Below, piece by piece: positions 27,073 to 35,980 of a stretch of 64,000 nucleotides of DNA. How positions within the stretch are numbered: the first letter of the stretch is position 1; each line of letters opens with the position of its first letter. Origin of the DNA: Candidatus Borrarchaeum weybense (GTDB taxonomy: Archaea; Asgardarchaeota; Sifarchaeia; Borrarchaeales; Borrarchaeaceae); the NCBI GenBank assembly GCA_019057385.1, contig JAHQJS010000004.1, positions 1,137,068 to 1,201,067 of the forward strand, read 5' to 3'. Below the pieces are notes generated by a model that ran no database searches, was not told where the DNA came from, and was given only the letters and a program-made list of their open reading frames with translations. Made by a program: the position numbers and the translations under genes.

Positions 27073-27115
27073 CTATGACATCCTTCTCACCCTTTCGGAA
27101 GGGGACTTCGCGCCG
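27073..27115 (-). repeat. Solitary IS200/IS605-type end abutting the broken gene
   Basis: Minus-strand GAAGTCCCCTTCC, a loop, GGGTGAGAAGG resembles the element ends at 2499-2536 and 24751. It joins directly to the truncated acyl-CoA synthetase alpha frame and supplies its false last residues (ARSPLPKG). Confidence 0.45.
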
Positions 27116-27603
27116 CTTTGTGAAACAAATCCAATTGGTCCTTTTTTGGAAAATTGCCAGCAAAACTTGCATTTAATTTATTGGCAGTTCTCATAAGACC
27201 GAGACAATTTGGACCAAGAATTCTCATATCAGCATTTTTCGCAATTTTAGTGATATCATTTTGAAGTTGTTTGCCTTCTTCACCAAGTTCCCCAAATCCC
27301 GATGTAATAATTATCACTGCTTTAATGCCCTTATCAGCGCTTTCTTGAATAACTTTTCTCACAGTTTTTGGTGGGACGCATATAATGGATAAATCAATTT
27401 CGTCCTTCACTTGTGTCACATTAGGGTAGCATTTAAAACCAAGAATCTCAGTTGCTTTAGGATTAATTGGAAAGATGCCTCCTTCAAATCTAAAATTTAA
27501 AAAGATTTGAAACCATAACATTTCCTACTCGGCCTGATGTTCTTGAAGCACCAACGACTGCGATATTTCTTGGTTCGAAAAAATATCGAATTTGTTTTAG
27601 CAT
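27110..27603 (-). pseudogene. ADP-forming acyl-CoA synthetase, alpha subunit, frameshifted and truncated
   Basis: From ATG 27603 the minus strand reads MLKQIRYFFEPRNIAVVGAS and NVMVSNLFKF, then stops. A shift of one base near 27500 restores FEGGIFPINPKATEILGFKC, VPPKTVRKVIQE and GPNCLGLM, the CoA-binding domain of the alpha subunit. The frame then runs into an IS-type end near 27115 after ...FPKKDQLDLF. Only about 165 of the usual ~450-480 residues remain, without the phosphohistidine domain. Both a frameshift and an insertion/deletion have hit it, so the gene is dead. Confidence 0.85.
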
Positions 27604-27794
27604 TAACTCATTAGGCTGAAAATCAGAGAACCTTGTCAATAACCATCATCTCTCCACATTAACGTTAATATTGTTTGAAAGTTGAGTTTCATTGCAGCTA
27701 ATTTTATATTTCCCCCTGATGTTATTTAATTATAGTAATTTTGTCGAGTTTAAACTATGCTTTTCTCTAAAATCAATGCAAGGGGAGAGAATTT

Positions 27795-28496
27795 ATGGTC
27801 AGGCCAATTAAACATCTACTGGATAAAAAATATGAATTGACTCCAGATCTTGATTTGGATAGTCTCCCATTGAATGCACTTCAATCAGTTTCTAAAGGAA
27901 TTTCTGATAAATTAAAGAAAGCAGGAATTAATACTATTCCTGAACTTGCTAATGCGTCAGTAGATTTAAAGGTAGAGGGTATTAGTAAAAAAGAGATCAA
28001 AAAGGCTATATCGTATGCTCAAGATGTTATGAAACATGCTAACGAACCTGGTATCCAAGAAGGCATAATGCCACTGGAGGAAATGCTAGATAAAAAGCGT
28101 GAAAAGACTCCTCATAATGAACTTGCTGGTTTAGAATTAGAAAGTATTCAAGGACTAACTAAAACTGATGCAGCTAAAATTAGACAGGCAAATATTGGAT
28201 CAACAATTCAAGAACTCGCTAGATCGAGTATAGATAGTTTAAAATCCGCAGGATTGAGTGATTACAAAGCAGGTAGAATTTTTGACTTTGCTACAATGAT
28301 TATGACTTATGCAGAACCAGAGCTAGTAGTTGAACCAGAGCTAGTAGTTGAACCAGAGCCAGTAGTTGAACCAGAGCCAGTAGTTACAAGAACTTACACA
28401 GATAAGAATGTGGGCATTGATAATCTAGTAATATATATTACTATTCTCGGATTTGCTATTGTACTAATCCTGATACTGTTATTTATTACAATGTGA
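27795..28496 (+). CDS. Helix-hairpin-helix protein with C-terminal membrane anchor
   Basis: A 233-residue protein. Two related ~70-residue halves (SLPLNALQSVSKGISDKLKK and LELESIQGLTKTDAAKIRQA, each followed by an ELANAS/ELARSS motif) look like HhH/DUF4332-type domains. A linker built from four EPELVV/EPEPVV hexapeptides follows, then a single C-terminal membrane helix (IYITILGFAIVLILILLFIT). It should be a tail-anchored cytosolic protein. HhH domains usually bind DNA, or here proteins; a membrane tether for nucleic acid is a guess. AGGGGAGAG precedes the ATG. Confidence 0.65.
   Translation: MVRPIKHLLDKKYELTPDLDLDSLPLNALQSVSKGISDKLKKAGINTIPELANASVDLKVEGISKKEIKKAISYAQDVMKHANEPGIQEGIMPLEEMLDKKREKTPHNELAGLELESIQGLTKTDAAKIRQANIGSTIQELARSSIDSLKSAGLSDYKAGRIFDFATMIMTYAEPELVVEPELVVEPEPVVEPEPVVTRTYTDKNVGIDNLVIYITILGFAIVLILILLFITM
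28314..28385 (+). repeat. Four tandem 18-bp coding repeats
   Basis: The unit GAACCAGAGCTAGTAGTT occurs twice, then twice with one base changed (T to C in the sixth GAGC/C triplet region), encoding EPELVV twice and EPEPVV twice. The near identity suggests recent slippage expansion. Confidence 0.9.
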
Positions 28497-28612
28497 GTCA
28501 ATGTCCATTGCTTTGTCACGTTTCCAGATTCGATCATTTAATATAACATAAAAACGCTGTATTCTTAGAACATATTAACTATTAACAATTGACCTGAAGG
28601 TAAGTGGGGTTT

Positions 28613-29692
28613 ATGTCAGCTAATGAAGTTTATCCTGAGGAATTGAAAAAGCTTTTAGAGCCCATCGTGTCTAAGAGGGCAGAAAGATTTGAAAAACGAT
28701 TAGAAAATATTCAAAGCAAGTCTACAGCTTATTTTCCACCATCAATCATAAACGACTACATTCAGGGCGTTAAAACATATGAAGAAATAATTAAACCAAG
28801 TTTACAGTCGTATCTAAGTGCTTTAACACTATTATTACAAAAGGAATATATCCTTGAAGGAATAGAGATTTATATCTCCTCACTTGAAAATGAGGGACTT
28901 TCAGGAAGTTTATTAGACAAGGAGTTTCAAAAAGCTACATCGACTTTGAACAAAGCAAATTCTTCTCTTGATGAGATCCTAAAGAATATGAAAACAACGC
29001 AAGAATTTGAGACAGTGCTTTTTGCATATAACTTTTTAAAACAGGCATTACGCTATCATAATGCGGCTTGTTTGAGAGATACAAGCAATTTCGTATTTCT
29101 TTTAAACTGCTTAGCTACAAAGAGCTTTGCTGAAGGTTTTTTGGACTTTGGAGAAGTTTGTATTTCTTTAAGAGATAAGAGGAAGGCAAACCTAGTTGGT
29201 GGTATGGATCCTTTAGATGAATTAGCGAAAACGATATTGAGATCTGCAGTGGCTTCCTTTCGGACAATAAGTTATCAACACATAAATAATCCTGAAGAGC
29301 AAGCTCTTTACGATCAGACGAGAATGTTTAGGTTATCACAGATGGAAAAAGCGTACGAAAAGCAAGAATACGTTTTGGCAATAACTATTGCCATCGATTT
29401 GTTTTACGACATGGAATTCATCAAACATGCAGGCTTCAACATGCATCCGCAATGGATGCAGAAAATTATTGAAGATAGACGCGTACAATTTGTTGAATTG
29501 ATTAAAGAGACACGCAAGAAAGGACGTTTTGATGGTCTTTTGAGCATCTATTATTTTGAACAATGCTTCATGCCATCGACCTCACCGAATTACCCTGCAC
29601 ATCTTATAGCCTCATTCAACACAGCAAGGATGTTGATAGCAAGTATGGAACGTGATTTGAAGAGACAGGCCGATGTGCTAACATATATGTGA
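28613..29692 (+). CDS. Uncharacterised 359-residue helical protein
   Basis: I do not recognise a family. The protein is soluble and mostly helical, beginning MSANEVYPEELKKLLEPIVS, with notable conserved-looking stretches YHNAACLRDTSNFVF, MDPLDELAKTILRSAVASF and FNMHPQWMQKIIEDRR. There are no membrane segments or metal motifs. ATG 28613 is preferred over GTG 28604. It is followed 33 bases later by the charged 119-residue protein, so the two probably form an operon. Confidence 0.7.
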   Translation: MSANEVYPEELKKLLEPIVSKRAERFEKRLENIQSKSTAYFPPSIINDYIQGVKTYEEIIKPSLQSYLSALTLLLQKEYILEGIEIYISSLENEGLSGSLLDKEFQKATSTLNKANSSLDEILKNMKTTQEFETVLFAYNFLKQALRYHNAACLRDTSNFVFLLNCLATKSFAEGFLDFGEVCISLRDKRKANLVGGMDPLDELAKTILRSAVASFRTISYQHINNPEEQALYDQTRMFRLSQMEKAYEKQEYVLAITIAIDLFYDMEFIKHAGFNMHPQWMQKIIEDRRVQFVELIKETRKKGRFDGLLSIYYFEQCFMPSTSPNYPAHLIASFNTARMLIASMERDLKRQADVLTYM

Positions 29693-29725
29693 TGTACATT
29701 TTTACAAAAAAAAAGGTGAATAACT

Positions 29726-30085
29726 GTGCCTTGTTTCGCAAGAGTATTTCAGAGCGCAATTGATTTGCTTAAAGAAAGATATAGAATCGAACTAAGACCA
29801 GAAGACGATGAAGAAATGGAAGAGATAGAGAACTGGCTTAAAGAAAAACTAGACATGAAAAAAGAGGAAAAACACGAGAAAGTAACAGAAAAACTTGAAG
29901 AATTGAAGAGAAAAGACCCAAACAAATTTAGGCAATTAGAGTACGAGTTCATTCAGTTTATAAAAAAATTAAGGAAAAAGCGCACTGCAACTCCTGAAGA
30001 GGAAAAAGAAAGCAAAAAAGAAAAGAAAGAAAAAAAGGAAGAGAAGAAAAGAAAAAAGAAAAAAGCAGTTTCCATGTACACATAA
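29726..30085 (+). CDS. Charged protein with Lys/Glu-rich tail
   Basis: A 119-residue protein with GTG start behind AAAAGGTG. The first 60 residues (CFARVFQSAIDLLKERYRIE, RPEDDEEMEEIENWL) look like helices; the last 40 are almost only Lys and Glu. Such tails are typical of archaeal proteins that bind nucleic acids or ribosomes, but that is inference. Function unknown. Confidence 0.6.
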   Translation: MPCFARVFQSAIDLLKERYRIELRPEDDEEMEEIENWLKEKLDMKKEEKHEKVTEKLEELKRKDPNKFRQLEYEFIQFIKKLRKKRTATPEEEKESKKEKKEKKEEKKRKKKKAVSMYT

Positions 30086-30277
30086 CTTTTTTTATATATC
30101 ATCTAAGGATAACAGGTCGTTTACACAAATTTCATCCATTTCTTTAACGATTTCGATTTCCAACCTAATTTTTGGATTCAGCCAGCTTTTTTCCGTAAAA
30201 AATATGTATAGGTATTGTGTAGAAATCTCAGGAATTCAAGATTTTGTGATTATTAGTGCTTTATCTTTTCCTGGGGT

Positions 30278-30409
30278 GTGTTCTTTACAGAAACAATTAC
30301 AACTCCAGAAATCACAATCCCAGAAACTACAATTATAGAAAATAAAGAGGGCAAAACGCCAAAAAAAGGAAAGCGTAAAAGTAGATCCAGAACGAGAAAG
30401 AAAAGATAA
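30278..30409 (+). CDS. Possible 43-residue basic peptide
   Basis: A frame starting at GTG reads TETITTPEITIPETTIIE in its first half and ends KTPKKGKRKSRSRTRKKR. The TPE/IPET repeats and the basic tail look protein-like, but no good ribosome binding site or ATG is present. It could also be the tail of a decayed gene. The 30086-30437 interval holds nothing else that I can support. Confidence 0.25.
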   Translation: MFFTETITTPEITIPETTIIENKEGKTPKKGKRKSRSRTRKKR

Positions 30410-30437
30410 TAGTCCAACAGTATTTTTATGAAATTGT

Positions 30438-31508
30438 TTAGCCAATACCTAATTCATCTAATATCTTCTCAAGTTTTTCAACTCGAATTCCGTACTTCTC
30501 AGCTAATAGCTTCAGCATACTGGGATCAAATTTGAATTTAGCACTTTTAATTAACGGTTCTAAAGGCTCTCCCCTTAATTCCAGTCTGAGTACATCAAAA
30601 CGGGCATAGTGTCCTAACGCGTCAAAATATGCTTTTGTATGACGACGGTCGTCTGCATCTAACTCGGCATAGAGAATTGTCTCCCTGTCGAAGACGGGTT
30701 CTTGGAGATAGACTCCAGCTGGGTTGACAATAAACGCTCCTCCTGCAGCTATATTGAAATCGGCACAATCTTCTGGCATTAAATCGTCAGGAACGTACTG
30801 ACTGACGCTGATCACAAACGTCTGTGTCTCAAATGCGTATTCCCTTATAGCATGTTCAATATCACAGAAATGTTGAGAGTCTTCATTTGGTCTATATCGT
30901 TTTTTGGCACCTGGATGTCTTTTCATAACCCACCATCCTGGCCAAACTGCACAGTGGATTTCTTCACCAAGTGCAGCCATTGCAGCTTTAAGTAGAGTCA
31001 TATGATGCTCGTAACAAACAACGCCGCCAATAGTGCCAATCTCTGTGTCAAAAACTCTCACGTCACTGATGTCGCCCATGCCCCAAACCATCCTTTCGCC
31101 ATGAGTTGGCATTAACTTCCTGTGACGTCCAAGTATTTCGCCATCGTTGCCTATGAAGAGTATCGTATTATAAAGTGTTTCACTACCCTTAAGATCGCTG
31201 ATTTCCGTACAGCCGATAGCAGCTATTAAATTGGCTTCCCTTGTAGCGTCAGCTAATATTTCAGTGTCACTGCTCGGGATTTTTAAGGAGTTCTTCTGAT
31301 ATTCAACCATATAGTCTGACCATTTAGAAATGGGCTGCAAACCTCTCCAATATGGGTAACCTGGGATGAATGTCTCTGAGAAGACTAGAAGTTTTGCCTC
31401 TGCCTTACCAGCTTCTTCTATGGTTTTACAAGCCTTGTCAATAGTAGCTTCTTTATTCATGAAGACCGGCGCGACTTGTGCAGCCGCTACTTTAACCTTG
31501 TCCAACAT
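30438..31508 (-). CDS. Nitrilase (carbon-nitrogen hydrolase superfamily, Nit6803/Nit1-like)
   Basis: The 356-residue enzyme has the nitrilase triad: Glu in VFSETFIPGYPYW, Lys in RHRKLMPTHGERMVWG and Cys in GGVVCYEHHMTLLK. The motif CYEHHM, the HCAVWPG stretch and the end DALGHYARFDVLRL resemble the cyanobacterial Nit6803 group, which hydrolyses nitriles to acids plus ammonia and belongs to Nit1C gene clusters. Relatives of two other Nit1C genes (GNAT and MSMEG_0568-type radical SAM) are at 45692-47257. ATG 31508 is chosen; GTG 31517 is possible. Confidence 0.88.
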   Translation of the reverse strand: MLDKVKVAAAQVAPVFMNKEATIDKACKTIEEAGKAEAKLLVFSETFIPGYPYWRGLQPISKWSDYMVEYQKNSLKIPSSDTEILADATREANLIAAIGCTEISDLKGSETLYNTILFIGNDGEILGRHRKLMPTHGERMVWGMGDISDVRVFDTEIGTIGGVVCYEHHMTLLKAAMAALGEEIHCAVWPGWWVMKRHPGAKKRYRPNEDSQHFCDIEHAIREYAFETQTFVISVSQYVPDDLMPEDCADFNIAAGGAFIVNPAGVYLQEPVFDRETILYAELDADDRRHTKAYFDALGHYARFDVLRLELRGEPLEPLIKSAKFKFDPSMLKLLAEKYGIRVEKLEKILDELGIG

Positions 31509-31613
31509 TTTTATCACAATTCGGTTATTTTCGGACTATTTTACATGTGAGTTGAATGAACATCTTTTTCATTGATATAATAGTATCTTTTCAATATTGG
31601 AAATTTTCTTAAT

Positions 31614-32855
31614 TTAAATTCTCGATTTTGGAGTGTTTGCTAGAATTATTGCCCTAAGAAGTTCAAAAGTAAGTTTTGGATTTTTGAAAGGTAAAAAAGA
31701 TAGTTTACTTGCAAAAGGTCTTACAAAAGACGATTGATAATCGATATCTCCGAATCTTTCTAACAAAGGTTCTAGATTATAATCACTCACAATTTCGAAT
31801 AGCGTATCAAGAGTGGAATCCTTTAGCTGATTTATAAACTTCCTCATATTAGCACTTTTTTTAAGTTCTGATCCAAACCCTTTTCGCCAGAGGCTCACAT
31901 AATTTTGTATTTGAAATGGAGTTTCTTTATTGAGAGCATCAACCGCAACTTTAGCTGCAATTTTCGCGCAGCTCATCCCAAAATAAAGTCCGCCTCCAGT
32001 TGTCGATTTCACATGACCTGCGGTATCCCCTACGAGCATTAAATTGTCTTTTACTGTTATAGGGACTGGACCGCCCATCGGAATAAGTCCTGCAAGTTTA
32101 TTCTTTATTTCCCAATTCTTACCAAATTTCTTGGAAGCAACTGGATGTTTTTTTATGAAATTTAGAAGGTTTTGAGAAGCTTGCTTTAAAGTACCTTTAA
32201 CACCGATACCTACTCTGGCAAGATGCTCGTTCACTGGAATAATCCATGAAAAGAAGCCTGGAGAGAATTTTGAAGAAAAATAAACTTCAACTGACTCAAT
32301 ATCCTCATACGAAACCGGGGATATTTCCATCTGGAAACTACTAATGAAATTCTTTTTTGTAGGTAAACCACATTGTTTTGCAATTAAGGAGCGCACACCT
32401 TCAGCATCAATAATCACATCAGCATGAATTTCAATATGACTAGAGTTCTGTCGTACAACAATTCCACAAATTCTGCCATTTTTTCTTAGGGGCTTTAGTC
32501 CCTTTGTTTTCAGAAGTACCTCTACTCCTTTATCTTGTGCCTCTTGACAAAGTTCTTTATCGAATGCTCCACGATCTACAATGTAAGCCTGAGGAATTCT
32601 CTTTTTCGCAAGAATACAATGTCCAGAAGGGGAATAGAAATAACTTCCTTTGACAGTATTTAGAATACTTTTTCTTGACAGATTTAATTCTCTACATGCA
32701 CGTGTAGATATTTTACCTGCGCATTGCACTGGCTTTCCAATTACTTTATGATCTTCAATGAGGAGAATTTTGTAACCCTTAACTAAGGTAGCGATTTCTT
32801 TTGCAGCATAAGATCCGCTAGGTCCACCACCTATCACAAGAACATCACATTTCAT
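31614..32855 (-). CDS. Geranylgeranyl reductase family flavoprotein
   Basis: About 413 residues with an N-terminal FAD fold (CDVLVIGGGPSGSYAAKEIA), the family motif CAGKIS where archaeal reductases have CxGxxS, and the second FAD segment NLMLVGDTAGHVKSTTGGGL. Enzymes of this family saturate the geranylgeranyl chains of archaeal ether lipids, acting at the membrane surface. Other family members act on menaquinone or chlorophyll side chains, so the exact substrate is uncertain. The ATG at 32855 follows GAGGAG; a TTG six codons upstream is less likely. Confidence 0.87.
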   Translation of the reverse strand: MKCDVLVIGGGPSGSYAAKEIATLVKGYKILLIEDHKVIGKPVQCAGKISTRACRELNLSRKSILNTVKGSYFYSPSGHCILAKKRIPQAYIVDRGAFDKELCQEAQDKGVEVLLKTKGLKPLRKNGRICGIVVRQNSSHIEIHADVIIDAEGVRSLIAKQCGLPTKKNFISSFQMEISPVSYEDIESVEVYFSSKFSPGFFSWIIPVNEHLARVGIGVKGTLKQASQNLLNFIKKHPVASKKFGKNWEIKNKLAGLIPMGGPVPITVKDNLMLVGDTAGHVKSTTGGGLYFGMSCAKIAAKVAVDALNKETPFQIQNYVSLWRKGFGSELKKSANMRKFINQLKDSTLDTLFEIVSDYNLEPLLERFGDIDYQSSFVRPFASKLSFLPFKNPKLTFELLRAIILANTPKSRI

Positions 32856-32964
32856 GTAAGGCTCCTCATTCAAATAAAGTAGATAATGTAGAAGTGAGGT
32901 ATCTATATATTTCCCTTAAAGAAAAAATAGAAATAGGTTAAAAAGATTCTATAACAGTATAACT

Positions 32965-34551
32965 TTACTTGGTGCTTCCTTTCAGTTCTTCTTTGAGTGT
33001 TTTTCTTAGAACCTTTCCTACGCTTGTCATTGGAAGGCTTTCTCGAAATTCCACAAGTTTAGGTACTTTAAATTTCGCAATTTTTTCTTCACAGAACTTG
33101 ATAATTTCTTCTTCTGTCGCGTTTTGTCCTTCTTTGAGTACAATGTATGCTTTCACAGTTTCTCCTCTGTATTCGTCTGGAATGCCAATGGCAGCAGCTG
33201 TTTTTACATTTGGATGTTCGTATAACACTTCCTCGACGTCGCGTGGGTATACATTATAGCCTGAAACATTGATCATGTCCTTCTTTCTATCTACGATAAA
33301 GAAATATCCTTCCTCATCCATAGTAGCAATATCTCCAGTACGAAGTTCACCGTTTACTAACGCAAGTTTCGTTTCTTCAGGTTTTTTCCAGTATCCCTTC
33401 ATCACATTAGGTCCACGAATCGCTAACTCACCACGTTCGCCGATAGGCAATTCATTTCCATTTTCATCTATAACACGTGCGACAATGTCAATAATTGGGA
33501 TTCCTATTGAACCTCCCTTTTTTCGTGCTATTGGGCTTAAATGAGTAACTGGGGCAGCTTCTGTAAGCCCGTAACCTTCCAAAAGATTTACACCTGTCTT
33601 GTCCGAAAATTGTCGCATTACTTGAACTGGAAGAGATGAACCACCAGAAAGCGCAAATCGAAGTGAACTAAGATCAGATTTTTCAAGTTCTGGGTAGTGT
33701 AAGAGCGCGATAAACGCTGTTGGAACGCAAGGTAAATATGTAATCTTATAGGTTGAAATCAGTTCAAGTACCTTCACTGGATTAAATCTTGGCATCAAGA
33801 ACACGGTTCCTGCACTTGAAAGTGGGCCTGTCATCGCACAGGTCATACCGAAAATATGCGTAAGTGGTAAGACGGCAATGGTACTTTCCTTTCCCTCTTC
33901 GAAATAAAACCAGTTAGTGAATGTTATAGCATTTGATACAAGGTTGTAATTAGTGAGCAGAGCTCCTTTGGGGATTCCAGTCGTACCTCCTGTGTAACCT
34001 AAGACTGCGATGTCTTCTGATTGTATATCTACTTCAGGAGGATTAGGTTCAGTTTTAGAAAGTAACTCATAAAAACTAAGAGTATTTGGAAAAGTTTCTT
34101 TTCCGACAATTATTACATTTTTTAGAGATGATTCTTTTCGAACATTTTCCACTACAGGATATGATTCTTCAGTGACTACTATAGTTTCAGCTCCTGAATC
34201 CTTGATTATGAAACCTATTTCTTTTTCGCGATATGCTGCATTACACGGAACAACAATTGCCCCTACCCGATTTACGGCAAAATAACTAATTAGATAAGCA
34301 GGGATATTCGGAAGATACAAAGCAACCTTGTCAGTGTATTTTACTCCCAATGAGTGAAGAGCCGCAGCAAACTTCTCAATTTGAGTATAATACAGCTCAT
34401 AACTCGTTCTTTCATCTTCAAAAACATACGCTGTAATATTTGGAAATGCTTCTGCAGATTCTTTTACCAATTGATAAAGCGGAACTTTTGGATATGTCAA
34501 AGTTTGTGGAATATCAGTTGGCCAATGTGCAATCCATGGCTTTGTTGTCAT
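32965..34551 (-). CDS. Long-chain acyl-CoA synthetase (AMP-forming)
   Basis: A 528-residue ANL-superfamily enzyme: P-loop YTGGTTGIPKGALLT (about residues 190-204), EGYGLTEAAP, the LRTGDIATMDEEGYFFIVDR stretch, and the C-terminal catalytic lysine in PMTSVGKVLRKTL. It activates fatty or other carboxylic acids to acyl-CoA with ATP. It is not in an obvious operon. In this window it could feed the 2,4-dienoyl-CoA-reductase-like enzyme at 54334-56322, but this is inference. Confidence 0.92.
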   Translation of the reverse strand: MTTKPWIAHWPTDIPQTLTYPKVPLYQLVKESAEAFPNITAYVFEDERTSYELYYTQIEKFAAALHSLGVKYTDKVALYLPNIPAYLISYFAVNRVGAIVVPCNAAYREKEIGFIIKDSGAETIVVTEESYPVVENVRKESSLKNVIIVGKETFPNTLSFYELLSKTEPNPPEVDIQSEDIAVLGYTGGTTGIPKGALLTNYNLVSNAITFTNWFYFEEGKESTIAVLPLTHIFGMTCAMTGPLSSAGTVFLMPRFNPVKVLELISTYKITYLPCVPTAFIALLHYPELEKSDLSSLRFALSGGSSLPVQVMRQFSDKTGVNLLEGYGLTEAAPVTHLSPIARKKGGSIGIPIIDIVARVIDENGNELPIGERGELAIRGPNVMKGYWKKPEETKLALVNGELRTGDIATMDEEGYFFIVDRKKDMINVSGYNVYPRDVEEVLYEHPNVKTAAAIGIPDEYRGETVKAYIVLKEGQNATEEEIIKFCEEKIAKFKVPKLVEFRESLPMTSVGKVLRKTLKEELKGSTK

Positions 34552-34701
34552 TTACTAACCCTCGTAGTTATTGATACAGTTACGCATGTTTTACCAGAAC
34601 GATATTTAAATCTAATCGATAAAAGCAGGTGTCTTTTTATTAATTAAAAAAGAGATTACAAAAAACAACTTCGGAAATGAAACGGTGAAAAATGGATTGT
34701 T

Positions 34702-35619
34702 TCACTCCGACTTTTTTCTTCCCCGTAATTTCGTTATCGCAACTATTGCAGTTATAATGGTGCCGATAAAACCAATAACTGCCGCTAGCACAGTTGGAGT
34801 TGTCAAGAGATCCATAATGAGCTCGGTGGTGGTGGGCTCGTATTCTCTAATTACCAGCGTCACTGAAGTAATAGCAGTCTCGCCTCCGGTGCTTGTTCCT
34901 GTGACAGTAAGGATATGACTTCCTAGTGTTGCAGTTTCAGTCGTAGCTATGGATAGAGTTGAGGTAAAATCTGATGTGCCTGAAATTGGTGAGAATGCTG
35001 AACTACAGCCATCTGGAACACCTGAAATGCTTAGAGTAACAGTTTCTGGCGTACCTGAGGTCCACTCAACACTGATAGTGAAATTTGTCGTTCTGCCCCT
35101 CACAACATTTCTCGATGATGGTGAGGCGTCCACATTGAAGGCGGCAACAGGAGGCGCCCCTATATCAATTTTGTAAATTTTGAGATCACCGGAATCAGCA
35201 TGCCACAGGTATTGTCCATCCCACGCTAATCCTGTTGGTCTAGATCCTGGAGAGTCAAAGGAGTCGACTACGGCACCCGTAGAAGGATTGAGTTTGTAAA
35301 TTTTCTTAGTATCCCAATCGGCGCTCCAAAGATTTTGTCCATCCCACGTTAATTCTCTTGGATATGTTCCTGGAGAGTTAAAGGAGTCGTCTATATCACC
35401 CGTAGACGGATTGATTTTGTAAATTTTGTCATTAATGCCATCAGTGTGCTAGAGGTAGTCTCCATCCCACGTCAATCCATGTGGATCAGGTCCCAGAGCA
35501 GAAATGGATGAAACAACAGATTCTTGGGCCATCGTTGGGTTCGGATACAAATAGATCGCCGATAGGAGTAAAAGTAAACTCAATAGTATTAAAGAGTTTT
35601 TTCTATTTTTTGTACACAT
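34702..35619 (-). pseudogene. Secreted propeller/Ig-like surface protein with an in-frame TAG
   Basis: From ATG 35619 (behind GGGGGGA) the frame encodes a signal peptide (SLILLSLLLLLSAIYLYPNP), then three blade-like repeats of about 45 residues with LTWDG-x-x-LW-x-AD and KIYKxNPSTG, an Ig-like domain with Thr/Ser-rich strands, and a C-terminal membrane helix with a basic anchor (ITKLRGRKKSE). Codon 57 is TAG (35449-35451), at the position where the third repeat has tryptophan (GQYLWHAD versus GDYL-stop-HTD), so TGG to TAG is the simplest cause. Everything else is open. The remaining open part alone is 34702-35133 from its own ATG. Confidence 0.8.
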
Positions 35620-35980
35620 TCAAATCCCCCCTTCAGGTCTTACTGAGATGCTTTTGGATGTTTAAATCAAAATTGTTTTATCAAATAGATCGCTATTTCG
35701 GGCAAAAAGCTAATGCTGTCCTCTAATATCCCCTCTACTCATATATAAATTGTATTGATGTATCTTGAACATTAATGTAATGGAGTATTGTTCTCAAAAT
35801 GAGAACAAGCAAATTACTTAAATCAAATCATGTTTCTTGTTGGTCACATTCTTTCATTGAAATGTTAATTTCAAATGATTTATTTACGATAATGAGTTGA
35901 TTAAACAAAATGTGTTTATTGTATTCATTTGTCCTATCTATGCAACTTAGAAGAGATTTTAAACGGTTAGAGTGGATATA
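35620..35980. other. Divergent intergenic region
   Basis: AT-rich DNA between the surface-protein gene and the ABC exporter operon. It contains the G-rich ribosome binding site of the former next to 35620 and must hold promoters for both. I see no gene. Confidence 0.4.

Noticed and set aside
30236..30445. 69-codon minus-strand frame rich in Phe and Cys
   Set aside because: Composition is that of the reverse of a Lys/Thr/Glu-coding stretch; no start signal.
35449..35451. Pyrrolysine reading of the TAG codon in the surface protein
   Set aside because: The site aligns with tryptophan in sister repeats, no PYLIS-like context or methylamine methyltransferase is nearby; a TGG to TAG mutation is simpler.
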